DNA from: Piezodorus guildinii
Lineage: Eukaryota > Arthropoda > Insecta > Hemiptera > Pentatomidae
Assembly: GCA_023052935.1 (NCBI GenBank)
Contig: CM041298.1
Coordinates: 1,736,001-1,800,000, forward strand
DNA length: 64,000 nt
Reading direction: 5' to 3'
The position numbers were made by a program, and so were the translations under genes. Within the stretch, counting starts at the first letter, position 1. Every line of letters begins with the position of its first letter. Under the pieces are notes generated by a model. The model was not told the DNA's origin. It searched no databases and saw only the letters and a program-made list of their open reading frames with translations. Of the stretch, positions 18,352 through 29,473 are shown piece by piece.

Positions 18352-18595
18352 GGTCACCTATGCCAAAGATCACGGGTTCAAACCCACAGGTGGTCCTATG
18401 ATTTTTAATGGGAGTAAAAAATCCTTAGTTATGCCGTCCTTTATAGGGGATGTAAAAAGGTGGTCCCGAGCCAGTGTGATGTCAGGTACTCGTTAAAGAT
18501 CCCTATCCTAATAAAACCTGGATAGGCAAATTTAGGACTCCCACCATAGCATCGTCCGATTAGTAACAGTAGCATAAAGGGACCTTAAATAAACC
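18352..18595 (+). mobile_element. SINE1, tandem second copy
   Basis: It begins 'ggggtcacctatgccaaaga', missing about 30 bp of the head, with a good B box GGGTTCAAACCC. It continues through the full body to 'gcataaagggaccttaaata'. It sits head-to-tail with the copy at 18163, either by insertion at the tail of the first or by local duplication. Confidence 0.75.
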
Positions 18596-18632
18596 AGTAA
18601 AGAATAAAAATGACCTAATTGGTGGAAAAGAA

Positions 18633-18700
18633 AATCTTGTGCGGGGAAAACACGACTTTCACTTACCTCGGCTGTCAAAATCAATTGAAGAACTATTAAA
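18633..18700 (+). repeat. Family H 5'-end fragment
   Basis: TCTTGTGCGGGGAAAACACG then ACTTTCACTTACCTCGG matches the H 5' terminus. It is cut off by the jockey end that follows. Confidence 0.6.
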
Positions 18701-19295
18701 TAAACTTTAGTTTTTTTAAATGTATTTAAAGTAATTTACAACTGTATTAATCAATACAATAAGTAAATGGGATTGATATATAGTTAGAACACATGGTAGT
18801 CCTGTAAAGAAACTACCTATTGATAGCACTCCAATGTCTAATTGGTGATAGGAGGTCTCTTATCCTTGTTTTTTTAAGTCTCTTCGGTGGATTGTCAGGA
18901 ATAGATGTTAAGGAGAGGTCACGGATCAAGTGGGACAGGGAGTTTGGAATGAAAAAGGTATATCTAAATCATTCTAGGTCTTCAACTAATGGGATACAGG
19001 TCATTATGGATGATTTTATTGGTAACTAAACTAAGTAAGGATCATTGAAGATTTTTCGAAGGATTTGAGATTGCAAGGATTGAATGCGAGAGGAATTTGA
19101 TGGTTTAGTAGACCCCCATTGCTCAATGCAGTAGGTCCAAATAGGCCTGATAATGGTTATATGAATGAGTTTTTTATAGTAGTTAAGAAGTTTTGAGCGT
19201 TTAAGTGTTGTAGTAATCTGTATCTAGGAGCAGTTTCCTGTCGTTTCAATCTTGTATGAGGATTCCATGTTCGGCGTTTGTTGAGGTGAAGTCGT
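18701..19295 (-). mobile_element. Jockey-clade LINE, 3' end
   Basis: On the minus strand it holds the C-terminus of a jockey RT: IQSLQSKIL-, HKDLNIP- and LARYRY-like segments, frameshifted. The 3' UTR includes 'aatacagttgtaaat' at the left edge. Related copies are at 20471, 23318, 38417, 39208, 43335, 51008 and 59335. It is 5'-truncated and inactive. Confidence 0.65.
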
Positions 19296-19454
19296 AAACT
19301 AATAAACTTAAATTTATAATTTGTAAAGTTAATTTAATTTGAAACCCTATTCAGATTTGTTAGAAACATATGTTTTATATTAAATATTATAGCAATATCA
19401 AACTGTTACACATAATTATCAGTACTAATTTTATACCCTACCACGCATTTTGTA

Positions 19455-19871
19455 CCTTTTTACGATATTCTCAAATACGGCTCTAACGATTTTGATTAAA
19501 CTCGCCGTATCGAGGTACAATTTAATGGGCTTTAATATCACTTAGGTTTCATTCTGATTGAAATAGTCTGACAGGGCTTAAATGCCGATATTTTAAAATT
19601 AGGTTAGCATTGATAAATAACAGCTAAATATGCAAGTTGAGCGAATTTGGTAAACAACTAAAGGAGAAAAGTGCAACCATATTTTTTTATGCAATTTTTA
19701 TGTTTTTTTAACTATAGATATACCGTTGGAAAGCTGAAGATTTTAGACAAAATATTATCTAACACGCGGAATTGTTAAAGTTATTGTAATGTGATGAAAA
19801 GTATTTAAAAATTCTTAAATTAATTTTTTAACAAAGGAAGTAAGTGAAAGTTATGTTTTGCGCATACCAGA
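19455..19871 (-). mobile_element. Family H, 5' half, minus strand
   Basis: It runs from H interior ('gaaatagtctgacagggctt', 'aactaaaggagaaaa', 'ataccgttggaaagctgaag') to the 5' terminus, here 'gtaagtgaaagttatg' and 'gcgcataccaga'. The 3' third with CA tract and hairpin is lost. Confidence 0.6.
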
Positions 19872-19879
19872 TTTTTTTA

Positions 19880-20296
19880 TTATTATTATTTTATCAGTGT
19901 ATAATTTCGTCATTTCAGAAATGAACTTCATGTTCACCTAGGAACACCTGTTGTGAACTTACTGTTTCGGTTTGATTATGCTATGATAGTTAGCATTACT
20001 AGTTAGTTACTAGTATAATAGTTAGATAGTTGCGGATATTCCTCCGACACAGGAGACGTGAGAAGTTTCGACAGAAGCATGGCATTGGCCTACTTCGATG
20101 TGGTTAGTTACATCATAGCTCAATCTTCAAGGACCTTCGTCGGCTCTCAGTCTGTGCTATCTGGAGATCAGAATATGGACCAATCTAGGAATGTTGAAGC
20201 CCAAATAAGAGGCATGGTATAATATTTTTAGGGAATTCATAGCATGTTTCATAAACTCGGATCCAAAAACTGAAAGAAACCTGAAATCTATCGATT
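19880..20296. other. LINE 3' UTR-like segment
   Basis: No frame is recognised. 'gaattcatagcatgtttcat' near 20235 matches the 3' end of the LINE at 35412-36080 ('aattcatagcaagtttcata'), so at least 20205-20296 is the 3' end of a related LINE. The rest (19900-20200) is unassigned. Confidence 0.35.
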
Positions 20297-21028
20297 CGTT
20301 TGTTTATTTATTTAAGGTCACTTTATACTAATGTGGCTAATCGGATGATACTACAGTGGGAGTCCTAAATTTTTCCTATCCAGGTTTAATTAGGATAGGG
20401 ATCTTTAACGGGTACCTGACATTGCACCAACGGAGGACCACTTTTTTACGTCCCCTCTGAAGGTCGGCAATTACGGAGTTAAGCTTTGGGGCTCTACTAA
20501 ACCATCAAATTCTTCCCGTATCCAATCACATATGTATCCAATATTTTGTAACTAATAAACTGATCCACAAAGACCTTAATATTCCGTATGTTGCTGATTT
20601 GGCCCGATCTAGATACCATTCCTTTCATGACAAACTCCATTCCCACCCTAATCCTCTAGTTTCAATACTTTCTTCCTCTTCAATTCCCGATAATCCTCCG
20701 AGGCGTCTGAAAAGGAGATGGCCTCGAGACCTTCTAGTTTAGGATAGTTACAGGAGTGCTACCATTGGGTAGTTCTTCTACAGGTCTTTTTCATGTCATT
20801 TTTCTTATATCATATTTACTTGATGTATTGTTTTAGTACAGTTGTAAATTTTAATAACTTTTTTTTTTTTTTTTTTTTTTTTATTGAATATATTACAATT
20901 TGTAATAAACTATGTTAAAAAAAAAAATAAAAAGATCGGCAAAACTAAGGATTTTTATATCTCATTACAAAATCCGAGGGACACTTGGAAGGCTGTTATG
21001 CTAGCCACTATACTACAGGTGACCCCAC
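20297..21028 (-). mobile_element. SINE1 split by a jockey LINE
   Basis: The SINE tail and body occupy 20297-20470 and the head 20936-21028 on the minus strand. The two parts join at the body motif 'ttatgccgtccttcgg'. The 465 bp between them is a jockey 3' end flanked by TCGGCAA (20464-20470 and 20936-20942), a target duplication made from SINE sequence. Confidence 0.8.
20471..20935 (+). mobile_element. Jockey LINE 3' end inserted in SINE1
   Basis: It starts within the RT C-terminus (YGVKLWGSTKPSNSS-like reading from 'tacggagttaagctttgggg'), continues with HKDLNIPYVADLARSRYHSF, and ends in a 3' UTR with 'tacagttgtaaattttaata', T and A runs. The size of 465 bp shows strong 5' truncation. The 7-bp target duplication and position make it younger than its host SINE. 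Confidence 0.75.
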
Positions 21029-21099
21029 ACCACAGGTTTAAAAGAGTACCTTAGTCTTATATTTATTTAGAATTTACAACAGAATAAAATTATTTTTCT

Positions 21100-21770
21100 C
21101 CTTTTTACGATTTTCTCATCAATGGCTCTAACGATTGTGATTAAACCCGCTATATTGATGTAAAATTTAATTCCTGACACGGCTGAAATGTCGAATTTTT
21201 AAATTTTCTTTCTCTAATGTACCTTTAGTTTTTTGGATTAAAAAAATTAGGCTTATCATCTTGTTTGCATTGATAAATAACGGCTTAATATGCGAGAAAA
21301 GTGCAAACATATTTTTTAATGCAATTGAGACGTTGATTTCCAAAAGGTACTATATCCATTCTAGGGAATTTTACAGGAAGCGCGAAAATCTCTCATTACT
21401 ATATTATTAAACTAGCTAATTTGATTCTTTTCGCATTAAAATTTAGAATTATTTTTTTACTATAATAATAAAACCATATTAAGGTTATGAAATGAAATGT
21501 TCTTTGATGATTTGGAATGCAACTAAATGTGTAATAAGTATCTTAAGAAATTAATAGCATTTCTAAATCACGTTATCAAAGGACATAAGTGTTCATTAGA
21601 TACAATCAAATTTAAGATTTAGATAAAACTAAATATAAGTATAACAAAATATCTAAGGAGAATATAAATATGTAAAAAAATCAATTTCGAAAAAAGTCAT
21701 ATACCGTTGGATAGCTAAATAGTTTAGAATTAAAGTTATCTAATTGTAAAAGTTGATGGAGAATGATAAA
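21100..21770 (-). mobile_element. Family H fragment carrying a MITE copy
   Basis: Reverse-oriented H interior (21100-21321) stops at 'ttttaatgcaat' and resumes at 'catataccgttggatagcta' (21697). Between them lies a family M MITE. About 45 bp of H sequence expected at this point is missing. Confidence 0.55.
21322..21695. mobile_element. MITE family M, right end lost
   Basis: It matches 7881-8250 from CAATTGAGACGTTGATTTCC onward ('attctagggaattttacagg', 'tatgtaaaaaaatcaatttc') but lacks the right terminal inverted repeat. Confidence 0.7.
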
Positions 21771-21809
21771 AAGCCGATGAAACTAACTGATTGTTCTTGA
21801 TGAAAAAAA

Positions 21810-22457
21810 TCTGGTGCGGGCAACACACGACTTTCACTTACCTCGATTTTTAAAATCAATGAAAGAATTTTCAAATACAGTTAGAGATAAAAATACGTGA
21901 AACTATTAAGGAATTAATCAAATTGAATTTATATAGAAACATGTGTTTTATTAAAAAATCTATTATATTATTATCTAAAATAATCAGTCAGTTTTATCTT
22001 CTTCTCATCACTCTTTATTAACTTTAGCCCTGTCAGACCATTTTGATCCAAATAAGTTTAGTTGGGCATCGAATTTATTCAAATAATATAATTACCTGTT
22101 TTTCATCAGCGTTAACAAGATAATATAGTTATTTTTATTGAACTCTATAAAATTAAAGGTACTTTAGAGGAAGAAAATTTAAAACATTGGAATTTAAGTC
22201 CTGTCAGACCATTTTAATCAGAATAAAACCTACATAATATTAAAGCCCATTAAATTTTACATCGATATAGCGAGTTTAATAAAAATCGTCGGAACCGTTT
22301 TCGAGAAAATCGAAAAAATGTGCAAAATGCATGGTATAAAGTGCCTCTTCTGGTAAGCTCATATTGATGAAAAAAGTTTTGTCACGTCTCAGGCGTATAG
22401 TTGTCTTATATATGAAATTTCAGTTTCACAGGACTTACCGTTTCCGCCCGGGAGTTA

Positions 22458-22543
<86 letters not shown>

Positions 22544-22669
22544 CTTTTTGCGGGACTTGGTTATTTCGACTCAGGGGACCCTAAAACGTGTATTTCCGTT
22601 GAAAACTGGAATTCGAAAATTTTCACGATTGCAATACTTTCCCTTGCTATATATAGTAAGTGAACGTAA
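21810..22669 (+). mobile_element. Family H element, complete copy with long (CA)n
   Basis: The 5' end is TCTGGTGCGGGCAACACACG with ACTTTCACTTACC, and the 3' end is a CTATATATAG hairpin followed by 'taagtgaacgtaa'. The internal CA tract has grown to about 80 bp. Length is about 860 bp. Immediately after it begins a reversed H 5' end, giving a tail-to-tail arrangement. Confidence 0.65.
22459..22540. repeat. (CA)n microsatellite inside family H
   Basis: About 40 CA units occupy the position where every H copy has a short CA-rich tract. Confidence 0.95.
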
Positions 22670-22822
22670 TATGATAGATTATTTAATAAAACACATGTTT
22701 TTGTTGAAATTCGATTTGATAAATTCTTTAACAATTTATTTTTATATTCAAACGAATTTAAAAATTCTTAAATTGTTTTTAACAAGGCAGGTAAGTGAAA
22801 GTCGTGTGTTGCGTGCACCAGA
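22670..22822 (-). repeat. Family H 5' end, minus strand
   Basis: 'ataaaacacatgtttttgtt' to 'ggtaagtgaaagtcgtgtgt' and 'gcgtgcaccaga' is the first ~150 bp of H in reverse, abutting the 3' end of the preceding copy. Confidence 0.6.
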
Positions 22823-22960
22823 TTTTTACTTTAACATTAGCAATTCTTTTAAGCACGGAACTTAATATAAGCTATGAATAGTTCTGTCACAAATCTAAGA
22901 GATGTCTGCTTAACAGTGAGCAATATTCCATCCCACCCTTACCCTGTTAAAGGCCAGTGA

Positions 22961-23248
22961 CGTCACAATTTATATTATATACAACACAATACAATATACA
23001 ACATTATACAATATACAACAGAATGTGCCCTATCATTATTAAGACAAACGGCAATAGAACTCCGGTGCTTCTGCCCTAGCCGTAGTATAATCAGTTTTAT
23101 TGTAATTGCCTCTATTCAAGATACTCGGGCTGTGGAAATACCTTTGTATTTGCCACCGAGATTTGGCAATTACTGTAACCAAGGAGTTTATGCTTTAGTT
23201 CTCCTCTATACTGGAAGCGATTCGCTTGGAGGGAAGCGTCTTACCTAG
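22961..23248 (+). other. Unassigned 95-codon open stretch without Met start
   Basis: Between stops, the plus frame reads ...YTTECALSLLRQTAIEL, then SIISFIVIASIQDTRAVEIP, then LYLPPRFGNYCNQGVYALVL and LYTGSDSLGGKRLT-stop. The composition is protein-like (P-P-R-F-G, aromatic and charged residues mixed) and the DNA is less AT-rich than its surroundings. I do not recognise it. It may be a transposon remnant or a host exon without clear splice sites. It may also be chance. Confidence 0.2.
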
Positions 23249-23317
23249 CGGGAGATTATAAAAAGCAACAGTGATCCTTATAAGTATAAACCGGATTTTC
23301 ATGCAGTAAAAATTTCA

Positions 23318-23765
23318 ACTTTTTTTTTTTTTTAATTCTTTTATTGTTATTTAGAACTGTACACAGTACAACAAGTAAATGAGCTATTTACAGAACATTG
23401 GCTTGGAAAAGTCTTGAGAAGAATCTACACAGTGGTAGCACTTCAGAGTTTATTTGGTAAGCAGGTCTCGAGGCCACCGGCTTTTCAGACGCCTCGGAGG
23501 ATTATCGGGAATATATGACGATGAGAGGATACGGACAAGCGGGTTTGTATGGGCGGGCTATGTGGAATCAAAGGAGGAGTATCTTTTTTGGGCAATTTCT
23601 GCAACGAGTGGGATATTCATGTCTCTATGGATGGGTTTGTAGGTAACAAAGTACGGAGCGTCTAGGATTTGTCGAAGGATTTTGGATTGCAAGGATTGGA
23701 TGCGGGAGGAAAGTCCAGATAGGTCTAATAATGGTTGTGTAAATGTGTTTTTTGAAGTAAAGAGG
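23318..23765 (-). mobile_element. Jockey LINE, 3' end
   Basis: Minus-strand 3' UTR ('acaacaagtaaatgagc' near the left edge, as in other copies), then RRLKSRWPRDLLTK-like C-terminus, then decayed RT C-terminal coding sequence ending near 23765. It is 5'-truncated. Confidence 0.65.
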
Positions 23766-23770
23766 GATAT

Positions 23771-23890
23771 TTAGAAATAGAAATAGAAAAATATTTTTAT
23801 TCTGGGGCTATGTTCCCTACGAATTACAGGTTTGTACAGTATATGGAAATATACATGTCTGGCCAACAGACAGAAGGAACATAATTTATA
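23771..23890 (-). mobile_element. CR1-like LINE 3' terminus
   Basis: 'tatttttattctggggctat' and 'tttgtacagtatatggaaat' match 30160-30250 closely. It is followed directly by jockey sequence, the same order as at 30149-31315. Confidence 0.6.
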
Positions 23891-23892
23891 AC

Positions 23893-26800
23893 TAATTACT
23901 AAAATTTAAAAAAAAAAATTACAACTGTATAATAAAATACATTTAGTAAATGTGGTACAAGATATTCTGTCATGATTCACATGATTACACATACTACCCA
24001 TTGGCAGCTCTCCAAAAACTAGAATGTCTCTTTGCCATATACTTTTCAGACGCCTCGGGGGATTATCAGGGATTGTAGAGGAAGCAGGGATTGAAACTGA
24101 AAGGAGTTGTACCAGGTTCGGGCTAAGTCAGTAACATAGGGAACATTAAGGTCTTTATGGATGAGTTTATTTGTGACAAAGTAAGGAGCATTGAGGATTT
24201 TTCGAAGGATTTTGGATTGTAAGGATTGAAGAAGGGAAGTATTCGATGGTTTAGTAGAGCCCCATAGCTATACTCCGTAAGTCCATATCGGTCTTATGAT
24301 AGTCATGAAGATTGATGAGCCTTTTGTAGTTAAGAGGAAGATTTGATCGTTTGTCAAGTAAGTGTTTTAATAGTCGATATCAACGAACAGTTTCTTGTCT
24401 TGTATGAGGATTCCATGTAAAACGTTTGTCGAGCTGAAGTCCAAGTTATCGGATTTGTTCTACAGTGATGAGTGAGGTATGATTAAAGGAAACAACTGGA
24501 CAGGAAGTCATAGGTTTACGTCGTAGAGTGTAGGTGACTTGGTGGGATTTATTAGGATTTATTTTGATTCTCCAATTGTGACACCATTCTGCATACATGG
24601 TTCTGTAGGAATTGGGAAGCAACAATAGGATCATTATTCACGGATGGATAGGAATGTCAGCTGTATACACCGTGTAGAGGATTGGACCTAGGACACTACC
24701 TTGAGGTACGCCGTGCAGAGGATTGGGCCTAGGATACTACCTTGAGGTACGCCGTGTAGAGGATTGGACCTAGGACACTACCTTGAGGTACGCCGTGCAG
24801 AGGATTGGGCCTAGGATACTACCTTGAGGTACGCCGTGTAGAGGATTGGGCCTAGGATACTACCTTGAGGTACGCCGTGCAGAGGATTGGGCCTAGGATA
24901 CTACCTTGAGGTACGCCGTGTAGAGGATTGGGCCTAGGATACTACCTTGAGGTACGCCGTGTAGAGGATTGGACCTAGGATACTACCTTGAGGTACGCCG
25001 TGCAGAGGATTGGGCCTAGGATACTACCTTGAGGTACGCCGTGCAGAGGATTGGACCTAGGACACTACCTTGAGGTACGCCGTGCAGAGGATTGGACCTA
25101 GGATACTACCTTGAGGTACGCCGTGCAGAGGATTGGACCTAGGATACTACCTTGAGGTACGCCGTGCAGAGGATTGGACCTAGGACACTACCTTGAGGTA
25201 CGCCGTGCAGAGGATTGGACCTAGGATACTACCTTGAGGTACGCCGTGCAGAGGATTGGACCTAGGATACTACCTTGAGGTACGCCGTGTAGAGGATTGG
25301 GCCTAGGATACTACCTTGAGGTACGCCGTGCAGAGGATTGGGCCTAGGATACTACCTTGAGGTACGCCGTGCAGAGGATTGGACCTAGGATACTACCTTG
25401 AGGTACGCCGTGTAGAGGATTGGGCCTAGGATAGTACCTTGAGGTACGCCGTGCAGAGGATTGGACCTAGGACACTACCTTGAGGTACGCCGTGCAGAGG
25501 ATTGGACCTAGGATACTACCTTGAGGTACGCCGTGCAGAGGATTGGACCTAGGACACTACCTTGAGGTACGCCGTGCAGAGGATTGGACCTAGGATACTA
25601 CCTTGAGGTGCGCCGTGCAGAGGATTGGACCTAGGATACTACCTTGAGGTACGCCGTGCAGAGGATTGGGCCTAGGATACTACCTTGAGGTACGCCGTGC
25701 AGAGGATTGGGCCTAGGACACTACCTTGAGGTACGCCGTGCAGAGGATTGGGCCTAGGATACTACCTTGAGGTACGCCGTGTAGAGGATTGGGCCTAGGA
25801 TACTACCTTGAGGTACGCCGTGCAGAGGATTGGGCCTAGGATACTACCTTGAGGTACGCCGTGCAGAGGATTGGACCTAGGATACTACCTTGAGGTACGC
25901 CGTGCAGAGGATTGGACCTAGGATACTACCTTGAGGTACGCCGTGTAGAGGATTGGGCCTAGGATACTACCTTGAGGTACGCCGTGCAGAGGATTGGGCC
26001 TAGGATACTACCTTGAGGTACGCCGTGCAGAGGATTGGACCTAGGATACTACCTTGAGGTACGCCGTGTAGAGGATTGGGCCTAGGATACTACCTTGAGG
26101 TACGCCGTGCAGAGGATTGGACCTAGGACACTACCTTGAGGTACGCCGTGCAGAGGATTGGACCTAGGATACTACCTTGAGGTACGCCGTGCAGAGGATT
26201 GGACCTAGGACACTACCTTGAGGTACGCCGTGCAGAGGATTGGACCTAGGATACTACCTTGAGGTACGCCGTGCAGAGGATTGGACCTAGGATACTACCT
26301 TGAGGTACGCCGTGCAGAGGATTGGGCCTAGGATACTACCTTGAGGTACGCCGTGCAGAGGATTGGGCCTAGGACACTACCTTGAGGTACGCCGTGCAGA
26401 GGATTGGGCCTAGGATACTACCTTGAGGTACGCCGTGTAGAGGATTGGGCCTAGGATACTACCTTGAGGTACGCCGTGCAGAGGATTGGGCCTAGGATAC
26501 TACCTTGAGGTACGCCGTGCAGAGGATTGGACCTAGGATACTACCTTGAGGTACGCCGTGCAGAGGATTGGACCTAGGACACTACCTTGAGGTACGCCGT
26601 GCAGAGGATTGGGCCTAGGATACTACCTTGAGGTACGCCGTGCAGAGGATTGGACCTAGGATACTACCTTGAGGTACGCCGTGCAGAGGATTGGACCTAG
26701 GACACTACCTTGAGGTACGCCGTGCAGAGGATTGGACCTAGGATACTACCTTGAGGTACGCCGTGCAGAGGATTGGACCTAGGACACTACCTTGAGGTAC

Positions 26801-27975
26801 ACCGTGCAGAGGATTGGACCTAGGATACTACCTTGAGGTACGCCGTGCAGAGGATTGGACCTAGGATACTACCTTGAGGTACGCCGTGCAGAGGATTGGA
26901 CCTAGGATACTACCTTGAGGTACGCCGTGTAGAGGATTGGGCCTAGGATACTACCTTGAGGTACGCCGTGCAGAGGATTGGGCCTAGGACACTACCTTGA
27001 GGTACGCCGTGCAGAGGATTGGGCCTAGGATACTACCTTGAGGTACGCCGTGTAGAGGATTGGGCCTAGGATACTACCTTGAGGTACGCCGTGCAGAGGA
27101 TTGGGCCTAGGATACTACCTTGAAGTACGCCGTGTAGAGGATTGGGCCTAGGATACTACCTTGAGGTACGCCGTGCAGAGGATTGGGCCTAGGATACTAC
27201 CTTGAGGTACGCCGTGCAGAGGATTGGACCTAGGATACTACCTTGAGGTACGCCGTGCAGAGGATTGGACCTAGGACACTACCTTGAGGTACGCCGTGCA
27301 GAGGATTGGACCTAGGATACTACCTTGAGGTACGCCGTGCAGAGGATTGGACCTAGGACACTACCTTGAGGTACACCGTGCAGAGGATTGGACCTAGGAT
27401 ACTACCTTGAGGTACGCCGTGCAGAGGATTGGACCTAGGATACTACCTTGAGGTACGCCGTGCAGAGGATTGGACCTAGGATACTACCTTGAGGTACGCC
27501 GTGTAGAGGATTGGGCCTAGGATACTACCTTGAGGTACGCCGTGCAGAGGATTGGGCCTAGGACACTACCTTGAGGTACGCCGTGCAGAGGATTGGGCCT
27601 AGGATACTACCTTGAGGTACGCCGTGTAGAGGATTGGGCCTAGGATACTACCTTGAGGTACGCCGTGCAGAGGATTGGGCCTAGGATACTACCTTGAGGT
27701 ACGCCGTGCAGAGGATTGGACCTAGGATACTACCTTGAGGTACGCCGTGCAGAGGATTAGGCCTAGGATACTACCTTTAGGTACGCCGTGCAGAGGATTG
27801 GGCCTAGGACACTACCTTGAGGTACGCCGGCTGACTGGGTGAATACTGAGGAGGAGGAGAGGTTATGATTAACTTTAAAAGTTCTATCTGTAAGATACCA
27901 GCGAATTATTAGTAAATATGTCGGAGAGAGGAATTCGCGGAGTTTGTAGAGCAGTCCTAGATGCCATCTCAAAAT
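23893..27975 (-). mobile_element. Jockey LINE with minisatellite expanded inside RT
   Basis: On the minus strand from 27975: RT coding with LREFLSPTYLLIIRWYLTDR, TFKVNHNLSSSSVFTQ and AGVPQGSVLGPIL. Then comes the 77-copy array, after which coding resumes at 24674 with YTADIP-like sequence. It continues through WCHNWRIKINPNKSHQVTYT and LRRKPMTSCPVVSFNHTSLI to the C-terminus and 3' UTR near 23900. Apart from the array the gene order is that of an ordinary jockey RT. The 41-bp period is not a multiple of three, and stops appear after one unit, so the RT is destroyed. The 5' edge meets an A run at 27976-28003. Confidence 0.75.
24675..27831. repeat. 41-bp minisatellite, 77 units, derived from RT motif
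   Basis: Units begin C/T-AGAGGATTGG and end GTACGCCGTG. Counting unit starts from 24675 to 27791 gives exactly 76 periods of 41 bp, so there is not one net indel. Three sites vary: c/tagagg, gg-a/g-cct and ga-t/c-act. The minus strand of one unit reads GVPQGSILGPILCT, the conserved RT motif of the surrounding jockey gene. Variant order shows higher-order repeats: units 15-30 match units 31-46 (16 units, 656 bp), and units 48-60 match 62-74 (offset 14 units, 574 bp, sharing the rare 'gtacaccgtg' variant at 26801 and 27375). Confidence 0.95.
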
Positions 27976-28099
27976 TTGAAAAAAAAAAAAAAAAAAAAAA
28001 AAATGCGGAAAATCTGTAAAATATAAAATTGAGGGTAAATATACCGTAAAAATCAGAAAACATTAATATTGTTTCATTTATAATGCTAAAACGTAAAAA

Positions 28100-28450
28100 T
28101 CCGGTGCGGGAAACACACGACTTTCACTTACCTCCGTTCTTAAAATCGATAAATGAATATTCAAACACAATTAGATAAAAAGAAATAGGTTAAAGTAAAG
28201 AATTAATTAAATTAAATTTCTATAGAAACATGTGTCTTATTAAAAAATCGATTATATTGTTATCTAAAACAATCAGTTAGTTTTATCAGAAGTTTATCAC
28301 TATTTATTATCTTATACATGCTTGTATATAAGATAATATTTTTTCTTAACTCTTTAGCTTTCCAACGGTATATTATACATCTATATTACTGTTTCTTTTT
28401 TTTTCTAAAACAAGTGAATATAAATAAGTGAAAGTCGTGCGTTGCGCGAG
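28100..28450 (+). mobile_element. Family H fold-back copy (two 5' ends)
   Basis: It starts with the plus-oriented 5' terminus TCCGGTGCGGGAAACACACG and finishes with the reversed 5' terminus, 'aagtgaaagtcgtgcgttgc' followed by 'gcgag'. The 3' third is missing. The copy is therefore bounded by two 5' ends. Confidence 0.55.
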
Positions 28451-28585
28451 TTTTCCTACTGTTTTAAAAGTAACGATTAAGCTCTATTGCAAATATCACT
28501 TAAGTGTAAAATGAAATTGGTGTAATACTACATTTTCAGACTTTGTGAATGTAAAAGTCTTGTAAATATAAATATCTTTAAAAAA

Positions 28586-29473
28586 TCTGGTGCGGGAAAC
28601 ACACGACTTTCACTTACCTCCGTTTTATTAAATCGATTAAAGACTTTTCAAATACAATTAGAGATAAAAATGAGAAAAAATAATAAAGAATTAATTTAAT
28701 TGAATTTCTGTTGAAACATGTGTATTATTAAAAAAATCGATTATATTTTTATCTAAAACAATCACTTAGTTTTATTGTCTTTTCATCACTCTATATTAAC
28801 TTTTAAAAGCTTGTGTATGAGATAATATTTTTTCTAAAATCTTTAGCTTTCCAACGGTATATCATACATGTATATTACTGTTCTTATGTTCAAAAACAAA
28901 AATTTGCATTAAAAAAATATGTTTTCAGTTTTCTCTTTTAGTTGATTTTCAAATTCGCTCGACTTGCATGATTGACTGTTTTTCATCAGTGGTAAGATGA
29001 TATAGTTATTTTTATAGAATTTAAAAAACTAAAGGTACTTTAGAGAAAGAAAATTTGAAATATCTTCTTTTAAGCCCCATCAGACTATTTCAATCAGAAT
29101 GAAACCTACATGATATTAAAGCCCATTAAATTTTACATTGATATAGCGAGTTTAATCAAAACCTTTAGAGCCGTTTTTTAAGAAAAATCATTAAAAGGTG
29201 CTAAATGCATGGGATAAAGTAGGACTTCTGGTCAGCCGAATTTAGTGAAAAACTCACTGTAACATATCGGACGTATAGTAGTCCTAAATATGAAATTTCA
29301 GTTCCGTACGACTTTTCGTTTTTGCGCTAAAGTTACCACACACAGACCTTTTTTGCGGGACTTGGTTAGTTAGACTCAGGGGACCCTATTTCCGTAGAAA
29401 ACTGGAATTCGAAAATTTTCACGATCGCAATACTTTCTTTTACTATATATTTCATATATAGGTAAGTGAAAGT
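28586..29473 (+). mobile_element. Family H element, complete, older hairpin type
   Basis: The 5' terminus is TCTGGTGCGGGAAACACACG. The 3' end has the longer palindrome CTATATATTTCATATATAGG followed by 'taagtgaaagtaa'. Most other copies carry the shorter hairpin TTACTATATATAGTAA, so the family has at least two subtypes. The CA tract is very short. Confidence 0.65.

Noticed and set aside
22364..22865. Open frames of about 100 codons with His-Thr repeats
   Set aside because: They cross the CA tract and interior of an H element. The same non-conserved frames appear in other H copies (41239, 48455, 60892) only because the DNA is repeated.
22953..22964. TGACGTCA (CRE-like) site
   Set aside because: A single 8-bp match without promoter context is expected by chance in 64 kb.
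24675..27831. CRISPR array
   Set aside because: Units are contiguous with no unique spacers, and the window is clearly eukaryotic. It is a tandem minisatellite.
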